DNA of 45,357 bases from Psychrobacillus lasiicapitis (GCF_006861795.1 NZ_VDGH01000013.1:1-45357); one strand, 5' to 3'; positions 8,195-17,561 are shown, counted from the first letter of the stretch. Numbers and translations: made by a program. The notes: generated from the letters alone by a model not told the origin.

Positions 8195-8702
8195 GTGCGA
8201 AATGTTCCTAGTTAAATGGAGGATGGTTACATCTCTCTGGTAAAGGCTAGGCAATTCCTTATGGAATTGAAGGATTATATCGAAGAATCAAATGAAGAGG
8301 TAACGCTCTGAAGGGTTCTCTCTTAGTCGAGTAGCACTGGATTTAGTAAGAATGACCGTGTTATAAGCTCGGTGAAAAGGCGTGAGAAACTACCGTACCA
8401 GTTCGGCTGACGAAAGCCTACTCGATGGAGTGGTGTAGTTCATGATGCTTGAGTTGAATGAATATGGTGAGAATGCGAATAAACCTACAAGAAAAGGTTA
8501 AGCTGACGAACTTCTGAACGTACGGGTCTAGAACTGCGATACATAGAAATGTGTATGTCACCAAATTGTGAGGTTAGAGGTGGATGAGTAAGACTAGCTA
8601 ATATGAAAATCCATGATATGTTACAGGCGTATGAATGCTAACAGGCTTACAGGAAGCACCTAAGTTCATTCTATAATTGTCTCATTTACTTAGGTCAGTG
8701 CA
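8195..8702 (+). mobile_element. Group II intron 5' fragment (no ORF, no domain V)
   Basis: Begins with the group II 5' consensus GTGCG. It is rich in the short helices and purine-rich joins of domain I (for example accgtaccagttcggctgac and gaactgcgatacatagaa), with no protein-coding frame. Its 5' exon is the right end of an intergenic repeat; the exon TAGTT can pair with AACTA in the intron near 8383. No domain V hairpin or 3' splice site was found before the second copy of the 250-bp duplication begins, so the intron is truncated. Assignment rests on sequence style rather than a covariance search. Confidence 0.6.
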
Positions 8703-8955
8703 ATTAGACATATCTAAAATGTGGGCTCCTTTTATTATCAATCCTATTGACGCCTAACCTAAATATAACATTGGTTGTACCCCCGTATATGCACGATGCT
8801 GATAAGGACGGTGAGTAAGCCCCTAGAAGATAAAATAATAGAGTTAATGGATAAGAATGAAAATGAATTTTCTTTTATAAAATAATAATTGTAAAATATT
8901 ACACCATAGACTATGGGTGCTTTACTTCAATAAGGAGTAAAGCCTCTTTTGTTGT
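8703..8955 (+). repeat. Direct duplication, copy B (about 250 bp)
   Basis: Matches 7914-8168 in order and orientation. It retains an intact 24-codon tail reading from GTG at 8811 to TAA at 8885 (SKPLEDKIIELMDKNENEF...). That looks like the C-terminal remnant of an unidentified protein. Ends in a partial intergenic repeat (8913-8955). Confidence 0.75.
8913..8955 (+). repeat. Intergenic repeat, copy 3 (left part only)
   Basis: gactatgggtgctttacttc followed by aataaggagtaaagcctctt. The right half (attgaactaaag...) is missing. Confidence 0.7.
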
Positions 8956-9329
8956 TACGACATAGTTAAGCAGTAAATAGTCGCCAGCCTTATGGATGAG
9001 TAGACTAAATGACTTTTTATTTACTATAATTTGATGTATGTATAATTACTTTTAATTTTTCAAACAACTTGATTGCTATTAAGGTATATTTAAAAAGCGA
9101 AAAATCAATTGGAAGTAAATGTTTTAATGAATTATCTATACATTAAATAAGGAAGGTGTCTAAGGACACCTTCCTTATTATTAATACTTCTAACGTATTT
9201 CCTGCTTTGTAATAATCATGATTTTAAAGAATGAATAAACCTTATAGAATTAGTAAGTAAGATAGCGTTATAAAAAGGCTATCAAAATAGCTTAGAATCT
9301 CCTCCACATTAGAAAAACGTATTTTCTTT
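8956..9329. other. Intergenic region with two terminators
   Basis: No gene seen. A strong hairpin AATAAGGAAGGTGTC/GACACCTTCCTTATT lies at 9146-9181. A weaker minus-strand terminator (GCTAT/ATAGC then CTTTTT) at 9272-9293 would serve the AraC-type gene. Confidence 0.6.
9146..9181 (+). terminator. Strong rho-independent hairpin
   Basis: Perfect 15-bp stem AATAAGGAAGGTGTC/GACACCTTCCTTATT with loop TAAG, symmetrical enough to work in both directions. The same hairpin sequence family recurs after the GNAT gene at 25981. Confidence 0.8.
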
Positions 9330-10214
9330 TTATTCAAACCTTTCCCACAAATGTTGTATGTCTTTCATTGGGGGCAGGCCAAACATGCGGCTGTATTCTC
9401 GGCTGAAATGCGATGGACTTTCATAACCTACCTGGAACGCTGCTTCAGCCGCTTCCAGTCTTTCCGTTAAAAGCATTCGGCGTGCCTCCTGCAGCCGAAG
9501 CTGTTTCTGATACTGGATCGGGCTCATGCCTGTGATTTCCTTGAAATGTTGATAGAAGGATGAGGCGCTCATTCTGGCCTCTTTCGCTAAGTCCTCCACC
9601 TTTAAAGGTTGAGCGAATTCACGGTTCAATACCCCAATCACCTTTGCAATGCGCTGGGCCTGACTGCCTACAAGTGCAAAGTGCTTCAAGGAATTATTCT
9701 CATCATTCTGTAGAATCCGGTAAATGATCTCACGCTTAATACTTGCGGCAAGGACTGGTATATCCTTTGGAGTTTCCAGCAGCCTGATAAGCCGCAATAC
9801 CGCTTCCAGGAGTGATTCGTTTATAAGGGTGATTTCCAGACCACGTCCTGTGGAATCACTGGAAATTCCTTGATTCGATGATTGAATGACTTCGAAAATC
9901 TGATTCATATCAAGCTGTAAATTTATACATAAATAAGGTTCTTCAGGTGAAGCCACCACGACCTGGCCTGTAATCGGCAAATGAACAGACGCAGTCAAAT
10001 AACTGGCCGAATCGTACTGATAGGTTTCTTCACCGAGCATGACTAATTTTGTTCCCTGAGCCACAATGCACAGGGAAGGTTCATAAACAGAGTAAACAGG
10101 TTCAGAAACGTGGGAGGCCCGAACAAATCGCAAGCCTGGTATACAGGTCTCAGACGTCCCATCCACCGTTACGTTTCTCTCAATCAACTCTGCTAATTCC
10201 TTAATTCGCTCCAT
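9330..10214 (-). CDS. AraC-family transcriptional regulator
   Basis: 294 residues from the ATG at 10214, selected because GGAGGA stands 7 bases upstream; the longer reading to 10292 lacks a ribosome site. An N-terminal AraC_N/cupin-like sensor domain (about 25-170, with YSVYEPSLCIVAQGTK) is followed by two AraC helix-turn-helix motifs. The first is at LKVEDLAKEARMSASSFYQH; the second contains AAFQVGYESPSHFSREYSRM. Divergent from the Atu4866-like/SDR operon, which it probably activates. This AraC_N subgroup commonly sits next to SDR or aldo-keto reductases. Confidence 0.88.
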   Translation of the reverse strand: MERIKELAELIERNVTVDGTSETCIPGLRFVRASHVSEPVYSVYEPSLCIVAQGTKLVMLGEETYQYDSASYLTASVHLPITGQVVVASPEEPYLCINLQLDMNQIFEVIQSSNQGISSDSTGRGLEITLINESLLEAVLRLIRLLETPKDIPVLAASIKREIIYRILQNDENNSLKHFALVGSQAQRIAKVIGVLNREFAQPLKVEDLAKEARMSASSFYQHFKEITGMSPIQYQKQLRLQEARRMLLTERLEAAEAAFQVGYESPSHFSREYSRMFGLPPMKDIQHLWERFE

Positions 10215-10479
10215 GGCAGTTCCTCCATCTTTTCCATCAACACTTATGGATTCCTTAGTCACTATACTATATTTTATTGGAGGATTAGGCAATTATTTCG
10301 TAAATATCGGCTACCTTCCCTTTAGCACAAAGATTCATAATATGTTTATGGGCAGGTATTTCAATGAGATAGTACGGAATAGAGCACGTTTCTGTTCTGC
10401 TCTTCGGTAAATTTTTTCACTTTAATTCTATCTAGGTTTTAGTGCTGCCTATCGTTTACATGTGGAAGGAGATAATGAA

Positions 10480-10755
10480 ATGAAAAAAGAACATGCTAAT
10501 TTATATCCCTATGTAGGCATATGGGTAACTGCGGACGGTCATATTCGGCACGAGTTACTGCCGAACGGACGGTATGACGAAGCACGTGGCAACAAAAAAA
10601 GCGCCTATCAAGGTAGCTATACCATCAAAGGCAATCATATCGAATATGTCGATGATACAGGCTTTACTGCTGATGGTGATTTTATAGATGGAGTGCTTTA
10701 CCATGCAGGTATGGTGCTATATTTAGAGAAACCTAGTGAAGGGAGCAAGGAATGA
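10480..10755 (+). CDS. Atu4866-like domain protein
   Basis: 91 residues. Resembles the small Atu4866 family: a single beta-rich domain with VGIWVTADGHIRHELLPNG, RYDEARG and GDFIDGVLYH. No catalytic function is established for the family as far as I know. The ATG at 10480 is preferred over the GTG at 10462 because GGAAGGA sits between them at proper spacing. Its stop overlaps the start of the SDR gene (ATGA), indicating coupled translation and a shared role. Confidence 0.75.
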   Translation: MKKEHANLYPYVGIWVTADGHIRHELLPNGRYDEARGNKKSAYQGSYTIKGNHIEYVDDTGFTADGDFIDGVLYHAGMVLYLEKPSEGSKE

Positions 10756-11486
10756 TGACTGTAATTAATGGAAAAGTAGTGGTGATTACGGGAGCAAGCA
10801 GCGGAATTGGTGAAACAACAGCCCGACTGCTCGCAAGTCTAGGCGCTCATGTTGTCATCGGGGCAAGGCGTGTAGAAAGACTAGAGGTATTGGCATCTGA
10901 CATTAAAAAGGATGGCGGTTCTGTAGTCATTCAACAGCTCGACGTGACAGAAATGGAACAGATGCAGGCGATCATTGAAGTAGCCCAAAGCCGTTTTGGA
11001 CGAGTGGACGCTGTAATCAATAATGCAGGGGTGATGCCGCTTTCTTCACTGGAAGCACTCAAAATTAAGGAATGGAACCGAATGATTGATGTCAATATTC
11101 GCGGTGTTCTCCATGGCATTGCCTCAGGTCTTCCGGTCATGAAAAAACAAGGTTTCGGACATTTCATCAATATCGCTTCCATCGGCGCCTACGAAGTGAG
11201 CCCGACAGCAGCTGTCTACTGCGCGACCAAATATGCTGTACGTGCCATAACGGATGGACTGCGGCAAGAGACTGCAGGGCAAGGCATCCGTGTGACCCTT
11301 ATATCGCCGGGGGTAACGGAATCAGAACTAGCCGAGAGCATTACCGACAACGAGGCAAAGGAAATCATGAAGGAATACCGGCGTACCACTCTCCCAGCGA
11401 CGGCTATTGCTCGTGCTATAGTCTATGCGCTAGAACAGCCTGAGTATGTCGATGTAAGTGAACTAGTCATTAAACCCGTAATATAG
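10752..11486 (+). CDS. Short-chain dehydrogenase/reductase (classical SDR)
   Basis: 244 residues. Rossmann nucleotide-binding motif TGASSGIG at 13-20, NNAG near 94-97, and catalytic Tyr156-x3-Lys160 in YCATK, with Ser near 143. ARR after the second strand favours NADP(H). The substrate is unknown; neighbours suggest an aldehyde/ketone or quinone detoxification role. Translationally coupled to the Atu4866-like gene and under a divergent AraC regulator. More GC-rich than the surrounding decayed regions. Confidence 0.88.
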   Translation: MMTVINGKVVVITGASSGIGETTARLLASLGAHVVIGARRVERLEVLASDIKKDGGSVVIQQLDVTEMEQMQAIIEVAQSRFGRVDAVINNAGVMPLSSLEALKIKEWNRMIDVNIRGVLHGIASGLPVMKKQGFGHFINIASIGAYEVSPTAAVYCATKYAVRAITDGLRQETAGQGIRVTLISPGVTESELAESITDNEAKEIMKEYRRTTLPATAIARAIVYALEQPEYVDVSELVIKPVI

Positions 11487-11560
11487 ATTAAACAAAAAGA
11501 CATTAGTATATTGTAGCTTTAGAATAAAGTTTGAACAAAAACGACACACAGACCCATATT

Positions 11561-11800
11561 TTAAGTAAAATTAAAAGAGCCCGTTTTGAACAAACTTTGT
11601 TCAAAACGGGTTAATTCTTTGTGAAACACTGTGCAATTCTCCGCAAAATCCTCGTCTACTTTGAAAATTGGCTTAATCACGAGTTTGCCCTCATGTAATT
11701 CAATCATTACTTCCTCACCGATATGTAGGGCGTCATAGTATTCTTTCGGAATCACTTAATGACGCTATGCCGATACTTTAATTTTTTTACTTTTAATCAT
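11561..11800 (-). pseudogene. AbrB/MazE-type (SpoVT-AbrB fold) DNA-binding protein with two nonsense codons
   Basis: In frame from an ATG at 11800 it reads MIKSKKIKVSA, stop, RH, stop, then VIPKEYYDALHIGEEVMIE and a long tail. This is the swapped-hairpin AbrB pattern (KVSxxxQxVIPKE). Codons 12 (TAG) and 15 (TAA) fall in the DNA-contacting loop. Only a 64-codon remnant from GTG 11755 is open, and it has no ribosome site. Its 3' end overlaps the terminator hairpin of the SDR operon. No toxin gene is adjacent. Confidence 0.7.
11579..11613. terminator. Bidirectional terminator between SDR and AbrB-like genes
   Basis: Stem CCGTTTTGAACA/TGTTCAAAACGG with loop AACTT, U-rich on the right and A-rich on the left. 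It lies inside the 3' coding part of the minus-strand AbrB-like remnant. Confidence 0.75.
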
Positions 11801-11854
11801 TTCATTATTCAATTAATTATCATTACTTATTTTTATTTATGAGGAGGAAAATCG

Positions 11855-12226
11855 TTGAACAACAAAAGAGTAGCCTTCTTAATTATTGGCGTTATGCTAT
11901 TTAATGCTGTGATAGTTAATGGCACATCTATCATTAACGGGAGATTTCCAGATAGGTTAATGACTATTGCTTTAACGATTATGTCTTTTGGTTTAGCTTA
12001 TTTAGCGCCTCACTTTACGGAAAAAGACGAATGTGCTCAAATGATTCGAGAACGTGCCATTTATATTAGCTATTTTTGGTGTGTTAGTTATGTGATTATT
12101 TTAATGCTGATTTTTAACCCAACTTCAAATATTGATCTAATTTCCTTCCACACACTCACAATATTTGCCGTATTATATATATCTACGGTCTTTTTAAATA
12201 TGGTTTATTACGCAGAAAAGTACTGA
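11855..12226 (+). CDS. Small four-helix membrane protein, function unknown
   Basis: 123 residues starting at TTG 11855, 8 bases behind GAGGAGG. Four hydrophobic segments (about 5-24, 34-52, 70-92 and 98-118) separated by short polar loops; loop 2 is acidic (TEKDE). No signature motif recognised. Stand-alone between two pseudogenes; followed by about 200 bp without a gene. Confidence 0.6.
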   Translation: MNNKRVAFLIIGVMLFNAVIVNGTSIINGRFPDRLMTIALTIMSFGLAYLAPHFTEKDECAQMIRERAIYISYFWCVSYVIILMLIFNPTSNIDLISFHTLTIFAVLYISTVFLNMVYYAEKY

Positions 12227-12435
12227 ATTCTAAATCGAATGTTTTTGATAAGATTATTTCGGGGTTCCATTAACAACCGTTTTTGGTGCTCATTTTTAGA
12301 AATTAATTGGATATTTATATTAAGATAGATAAGAGATTGTGAAAAATGCACTTAAAGTAACTTGCAGGTTAGTTCAATAACTGCAAGATTCTTATGATAT
12401 ATTAAGTTAGAATGTGATACAAAGGGGAGTTTAAT

Positions 12436-13095
12436 ATGGACAAATACAAAATAGTTTTATAGACGGAACGCTTTCAGACCCTAAAATAGGTATAACAAAA
12501 TCTGTTCAATATGCATTGCAGGAAATGCACATTATTGAGCCTGATATTGATAAACTTGAATGTTTCATTGGTCCGCCACTTCAAGTTTCATTTGCTGAAT
12601 ACTACAATTTGGATGAGGAAAATACGCAAAAAAGCCATTGATTTTTATAGGGAGAGATTTAAAGAGGTGGGTATGTTTGAAAATGAGTTATATTCACATA
12701 TACCGTTACTATTGAAATCATTGAAAGAATTAAATTTCACTTTAGTTGTTGCAACATCAAAGCCTACTGTATTTTCTGAAAAAGTACTGATTCATTTTAA
12801 TATTGACCAATATTTTGACCTTGTTGTTGGAAGTAATCTTGATGGAACAAGAACAGCAAAAACTGAGGTTATACAATACATACTCGATATGCACAATGGG
12901 CATAAACTAGATGACTTTATTATGATTGGTGACAAGAAGCACGATATCATTGGGGCAAATAACAACGGTATTGACTCTATTGGAGTAACTTATGGATATG
13001 GTTCTTATGAAGAACTAACTCATTCTAACCCTACTTATATTGTCCAAAGTGTTGACCAGTTAAAAGACATTTTGATTGGAAGTCAAGTCAAATAA
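12436..13095 (+). pseudogene. HAD-superfamily hydrolase (phosphoglycolate phosphatase-like) with two frameshifts
   Basis: After AAAGGGGAG the ATG at 12436 gives MDKYKIVL, then a small deletion removes the nucleophile motif (expected FDLDGTLSD; only the DGTLSD coding remains, out of frame). A second shift in a poly-A run near 12632 separates YYNLDEENTQ from AIDFYRERFKEVGMF. The remainder keeps VVATSKPT (motif II) and MIGDKKHDIIGA (motif IV), as in the PpaX/Gph group. Losing the nucleophile Asp means no activity even with read-through. Confidence 0.82.
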
Positions 13096-13109
13096 TTGAT
13101 ATGTAGTTG

Positions 13110-13138
13110 CTCAACTAACGGGTGCTTTACTTGAAGAA
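13110..13138 (+). repeat. Intergenic repeat, copy 4 (left part only)
   Basis: gctcaactaacgggtgcttt then acttgaagaag, directly behind the HAD pseudogene; it then runs into a terminator hairpin. Confidence 0.7.
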
Positions 13139-13141
13139 GTC

Positions 13142-13185
13142 AAAAAAGTCGGTTCCTTAACGTACAGGGAATTCGACTTTTTTAT
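13142..13185 (+). terminator. Terminator hairpin after the HAD pseudogene
   Basis: AAAAAAGTCG-GTTCC pairs with GGAATTCGACTTTTTT across about 11 loop bases and ends in TTTTTT. Confidence 0.65.
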
Positions 13186-13485
13186 GTTTGAATTTGCTTA
13201 GCGTACAAAATTTCCGAAATGTTGGCGATACCCCTTTATGGGCTAGTATGACGGGGTACTCGAAAATATCATTTTATTGCTGGAGATAAACACAGTTACT
13301 CTACTATCACAAACTAGTCCGTGCTATTCTTAAAGAAATTCATACAAGATGTTCACACGACGTACACAGGAATCTTCTATACTCGGTTTAGATAGTCCTG
13401 CTGGAGGTGTATGAAGAATGAAATCATACTAGTATTCATGTCCCATAGTGATAGGGCGACGTGGATAGATGTGGAGAGGAAAGAC
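13186..13485. other. Region upstream of the two-component operon
   Basis: No gene recognised. A longer in-frame extension of the response regulator (from 13411) lacks a ribosome site and family similarity. Probably holds the operon promoter, but no box pair is convincing by eye. Confidence 0.4.
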
Positions 13486-14166
13486 ATGAAAAGAAATTTA
13501 TTATTAGTCGAAGATGACTTGCTGATGCGTGAGTTTATAACGGATTATTTCAAAAAGGAACAATGGGACGTGTACGAAGCGGAGAACGGTAATCTCGCAC
13601 TCGAGATTTTTGAACGACAAGCCATTGACCTAATCGTGCTGGACATTATGATGCCAGAACTGGATGGGTTTTCAGTGTGCAGGCAGATTCGCAGGAATTC
13701 AGATGTTCCGATTATTATGATCACAGCTAGGGTGGAAGATGATGATCAATTGAGAGGGTTCGAGCTTGGTGCGGATGAATATGTCACAAAGCCTTTTAGT
13801 CCAAGAGTATTAGTGGCCCGTGCTATTGCACTGTTGAAACGGACGGAAGGTACGATTGGTCGAGAAGGAAATTTACTCACCTTTGGCGGGCTGACGGTAA
13901 ATAGAATGTCCCATACTGTTTCCGTAGAGGGAAAATCGATTTCCTTATCACCGAAAGAATACGAGTTGCTTCTCTTTCTTACGAAGCATTATGGGAAAGT
14001 GTTGTCTCGAGATTTTATTCTGAATGCTGTATGGGGCTACGATTATATAGGTGATTTGCGGACAGTAGACACCCACGTTAAAAAATTGAGGGCGAAACTC
14101 GGTGCAGAGGGCAGATGCATCGGAACTGTCATCCGTGCAGGGTACAAGTTCGAGTTGGAAGGATGA
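13486..14166 (+). CDS. OmpR/PhoB-family response regulator
   Basis: 226 residues from the ATG at 13486 (GAGAGGA just upstream). Receiver domain 1-115 with acidic pair E9/D10-D11, phospho-acceptor Asp53 in VLDIMMPE, Thr in MITAR and Lys in YVTKPF. The C-terminal winged helix (about 130-225) has LSPKEYELLLFLTKHYGKVL and RTVDTHVKKLRAKL. Stop overlaps the histidine-kinase start (ATGA), so the two are made together as a cognate pair. The third gene of the operon is an exported lipoprotein, suggesting envelope sensing. Confidence 0.92.
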   Translation: MKRNLLLVEDDLLMREFITDYFKKEQWDVYEAENGNLALEIFERQAIDLIVLDIMMPELDGFSVCRQIRRNSDVPIIMITARVEDDDQLRGFELGADEYVTKPFSPRVLVARAIALLKRTEGTIGREGNLLTFGGLTVNRMSHTVSVEGKSISLSPKEYELLLFLTKHYGKVLSRDFILNAVWGYDYIGDLRTVDTHVKKLRAKLGAEGRCIGTVIRAGYKFELEG

Positions 14167-15920
14167 GGAGGCAGGGAGTCGTCCTTAAACTTTTTGTTGT
14201 TACGACTAGTTTGATCTTGATTGTTTTTTCATTTGTAATGATTGCAGAAGGACTTTTTTTCGAGCGGTTTTACCGAATGTCTAAGATCCATACTCTAGAA
14301 CAGAATATGAGTCACTTCGAGGAACAATATGAACAAGTTGTACCCGATAGTCAGAAAATCTCACGGTTGCTCGGTGCATTTATGAATGAGAATGATACGA
14401 GTACTTCACTTTTAAATCAAAGTTTTGAACAGATAATTTTTAATCCTTACTTTTTAGAGCTGCAAACAAACCATAAGACCGTCATTGTTCCTCTGCCTAC
14501 GGATGGGATGGAATATGACTCGCTTCCAAAGGGGATTCAAATCGGCGATCAATTGGTAATAGACGGTATTTTTATGGACGAAGATGATACTATCATGCAA
14601 CCTATTACTATTCAGAAGAATCAAACGGAACTCACAATGGGGTTAGCACGGGTACAAGGGAAGATTATTGATCTGATGGTGCCTGAGCATCGCTCGTATA
14701 ACCCTCTCTATCAGGATACACTAATCGACGAAGCGCTCCAGGAATGGATGCCCAAGTTGGAGTTGGAGCACTATCAATCGGTCTTGCAGGATGGATTGCC
14801 TGTTAAGTTGGAATGGGTAGATAATTGGAGTGGTGTTCCATTTGCGATTGTGATTCAACCGCTAGCAACGGATGAACCTACTGCTCGTTATTTATTTGTC
14901 ATGACTTCTCTACAACCAGTTGGGGAAGCAGTCGATATACTTAAGAAATACTTTGTCTATTTTGCTCCTATGATTCTAGTGCTCGTTACAATTCTGTCAA
15001 TGATTTTCTCCAGAATTGTATCCCGTCCTTTAGTTACACTCAACCATGCTGCTGCACGTATGGCTAACTTGGATTTCACGGGAGGTCCCGGACTTAACAC
15101 AAAGGATGAATTCGGAGAACTGTCCCGTAATCTGGATGTGATGTCTAAGAACCTGGATACGACCTTACAGGAACTGACCGATACGAATGATAAGTTGCAA
15201 GCGGAAATGGAAGAAAAACAACGGTCGGAACAACTTCGGAAAGAACTGATTGCCAATATATCACATGAATTAAAAACCCCATTAGGTATTGTGAGAGGAT
15301 TCGCGGAAGGATTGCAGGATGGAGTAGCGAGAGATAAAAAAGAACGGTATCTGGATCACATTGTAAATGAGACAGATCGGATGAATGCATTAATCATGGA
15401 TATGCTAGAGCTTTCCAAATTCGAGGCCAAGGCGATTCAATTAACATGTTCACACTTCTCTATGACAAGACTTGTTCAAGATTTGGCGGATTCGTTCTCT
15501 CAACAAATGGGAAATAGGAGCATTCAGTACAAGTTGAATCATCAACAAGAGCATTACGTGAAGGCAGATTCTAGAAGAATTGAACAGGTCATTCTGAATT
15601 TAATGAGCAATGCCATACGCCATGCAGTAGAAAACAGCGTTATTACGATTACCATCGACCGGGATTCTTCCGGTAAGATACTTACGGTCATCGAGAACAT
15701 GGGAATGCCAATTGCTGAGAACGATTTAAGCAGAGTATGGGACCAATTCTACCGAATTGAGCGCTCTCGAGATCGGAAATCTGGAGGAACGGGTCTTGGA
15801 CTATCTATAGTCAAACACATCCTAGAGCTCCATCATAGTGAGTTTGGTGTGATGAATACGAATAACGGAGTTGCATTTTCTTTTACTTTATATGAAAGCA
15901 GAGGAGAACTACATGAATAA
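14163..15920 (+). CDS. Membrane sensor histidine kinase
   Basis: 585 residues. TM1 about 8-32, a roughly 225-residue extracytoplasmic sensor region, TM2 about 261-283, HAMP 284-338, a coiled-coil linker, then HisKA with ANISHELKTPLG (phospho-His near 369) and HATPase_c with NLMSNAIRHA (N box) and GTGLGLSIVKHI (G2 box). Start ATG 14163 overlaps the regulator stop. The last codons overlap the lipoprotein ribosome site and start. The signal is unknown; the large outer domain is not a recognised fold by eye. Confidence 0.92.
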   Translation: MRRQGVVLKLFVVTTSLILIVFSFVMIAEGLFFERFYRMSKIHTLEQNMSHFEEQYEQVVPDSQKISRLLGAFMNENDTSTSLLNQSFEQIIFNPYFLELQTNHKTVIVPLPTDGMEYDSLPKGIQIGDQLVIDGIFMDEDDTIMQPITIQKNQTELTMGLARVQGKIIDLMVPEHRSYNPLYQDTLIDEALQEWMPKLELEHYQSVLQDGLPVKLEWVDNWSGVPFAIVIQPLATDEPTARYLFVMTSLQPVGEAVDILKKYFVYFAPMILVLVTILSMIFSRIVSRPLVTLNHAAARMANLDFTGGPGLNTKDEFGELSRNLDVMSKNLDTTLQELTDTNDKLQAEMEEKQRSEQLRKELIANISHELKTPLGIVRGFAEGLQDGVARDKKERYLDHIVNETDRMNALIMDMLELSKFEAKAIQLTCSHFSMTRLVQDLADSFSQQMGNRSIQYKLNHQQEHYVKADSRRIEQVILNLMSNAIRHAVENSVITITIDRDSSGKILTVIENMGMPIAENDLSRVWDQFYRIERSRDRKSGGTGLGLSIVKHILELHHSEFGVMNTNNGVAFSFTLYESRGELHE

Positions 15921-17214
15921 CAAAAAATATGGCTATATCGTTTCAGTACTATTCGTGCTTCTTATGACGAGTGGTTGTGCCTCGGAAAAAGAACCTGAGG
16001 CATCGCATATCATCCATGCGAAGCCATCTGAAACCAATCAAGGCAGTGCTACGAAAGAAGAAGATGCTAATGCAAATCCTCAGAAGGAAGTACTCATCAT
16101 TATTGATCAGACGCGGAAACCGACTGAGGGCAATAGTTTCGATTTCGTCGTGAAGCAGGTGCCGGAAGGATTCACGCTAGCTGAAATGGAGTGGAATTCC
16201 AAGAAACACCGGATCGTCAATACGGTTCTAGAAGCCAAAGCACATGGTGCTAATGGGGAAGACGGATTTTACATTAGCGGAAACGGACAATTTTCTGGAT
16301 TTATCTATCCAGACACGTTGAGAGGGGATGAAGGAGAAGTTGTCTTCCGATTCACCAATTCGAAAGGTGAAGAATTAACGTGGAAAAAGAACTTGACGTT
16401 GATGCTTCTAGAAAAAGAGGATAATGCAGCTGATGGTGTTATTGCTGACGATAAAGAGGTCGTGAAAGAGGAGCCTATGAAGGAAATTCTCGTCATTATT
16501 GATCAGACACCAAAACCGATTGAGGGCAACAGTTTCGACTTCGTCGTGAAACAGGTACCCGAAGGATTTACGCTAGCCGAAATGAAGTGGAATTCCAAGA
16601 AACACCAGATCGTCAACACAGTCCAAGCAGCGAGGGAACATGGGGCGAATGGGGAAGACGGCTTTTACATTAGTGGAGACGGGCAGTTTTCAGGTTTCAT
16701 CTACCCGGATACGATGAAAGGTGATCAAGGGGAGGTTGTTTTTCTATTTACCGATAGCAAAGGAAAAGTGATAACGTGGAAGAAGAGTGTAACATTGAAT
16801 TCTTCAGCAACTTCTCAGAAAGAGAGTAAAAAGAAAGTTGTCACTGTGAACCCACAAGAGACGCTTGAGGCCTATATGCAGGCTATCGCTAGTCAAGATG
16901 CTGAAGCACTTGTCGAGTTATACGGAGGGAGCTATCAAGGGCTCAGAAACTTATTTTCTGAAACTGACCTTAATGATAAGCATGCACTAGTTAAACAGTA
17001 TTTGGAGCTAGGACCTAAAGTTTCACTGAAAGAGATTCTGAGTCGGACTGAAGTGAGCAAAGACGTGTATACGTTTGTAGTTGCGTTTAAAAATGAAGAT
17101 GGCACGCGGTTCGGGGTAAGGGAGTTCGACACGATCACCAATACTTTTACGTACACAGTTAAAATGGTGAATGGCAAACTGAAAGTGATGGAACTTCCCC
17201 CCTACCAAGCTTAA
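15913..17214 (+). CDS. Lipoprotein with two near-identical tandem domains and an NTF2-like tail
   Basis: 433 residues from ATG 15913 (GAGGAGA upstream; overlaps the kinase stop by 8 bases). Signal peptide with lipobox LMTSGC, lipidated Cys22. Two about 105-residue repeats (about 58-162 and 189-292) share IIDQT.KP.EGNSFDFVVKQ, then EGFTLAEM.WNSKKH and NGEDGFYISG. The C-terminal region (about 312-433) resembles SnoaL/NTF2-like folds (ETLEAYMQAIASQDAEALVE). As the third gene of a two-component operon it may be an accessory sensor or an output of the kinase. The function of the repeated domain is unknown. Confidence 0.8.
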   Translation: MNNKKYGYIVSVLFVLLMTSGCASEKEPEASHIIHAKPSETNQGSATKEEDANANPQKEVLIIIDQTRKPTEGNSFDFVVKQVPEGFTLAEMEWNSKKHRIVNTVLEAKAHGANGEDGFYISGNGQFSGFIYPDTLRGDEGEVVFRFTNSKGEELTWKKNLTLMLLEKEDNAADGVIADDKEVVKEEPMKEILVIIDQTPKPIEGNSFDFVVKQVPEGFTLAEMKWNSKKHQIVNTVQAAREHGANGEDGFYISGDGQFSGFIYPDTMKGDQGEVVFLFTDSKGKVITWKKSVTLNSSATSQKESKKKVVTVNPQETLEAYMQAIASQDAEALVELYGGSYQGLRNLFSETDLNDKHALVKQYLELGPKVSLKEILSRTEVSKDVYTFVVAFKNEDGTRFGVREFDTITNTFTYTVKMVNGKLKVMELPPYQA

Positions 17215-17386
17215 GTTGTGATACATCAAGAAGAAGTAGAAATGAACCCTGAATAGGGCACTTCTTTACAGTGGGTTGATTATACGGTGACGAATAATCA
17301 AAGCCTTTGGGCTGTTTAAGATTCATAGCATTGTTATGTTTATTTTGCTATGTGACCAATCAGCCCAAGGGATTTTTCATCTTATT

Positions 17387-17475
17387 GAACTATGGGTGCT
17401 TTACTTGAAGTGCGTCGAGCTGCTTAGTTGGCTCATTTTTCTTATTGAATTAAAGCGGCAGGTTAGTTTAAGAAG
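17387..17475 (+). repeat. Intergenic repeat, copy 5 (complete)
   Basis: gaactatgggtgctttactt at left; cttattgaattaaagcggca and ggttagtttaagaag at right; a variable middle of about 25 bases. Confidence 0.8.
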
Positions 17476-17561
17476 ACTGATTATTATTATTTTAAGAATG
17501 GAGGAAAAGAATTGGAAATTCACTATTAATAACAATAAGTGAGTAGACAAAATAAAAAAGC

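Noticed and set aside
11561..11755. Stop-codon recoding in the AbrB-like gene
   Set aside because: Two different stops three codons apart and no recoding element; simple decay is more likely.
12511..12640. Start of the HAD gene at 12511
   Set aside because: Those codons are out of frame with the conserved HAD sequence; they arise from the frameshift between 12460 and 12632.
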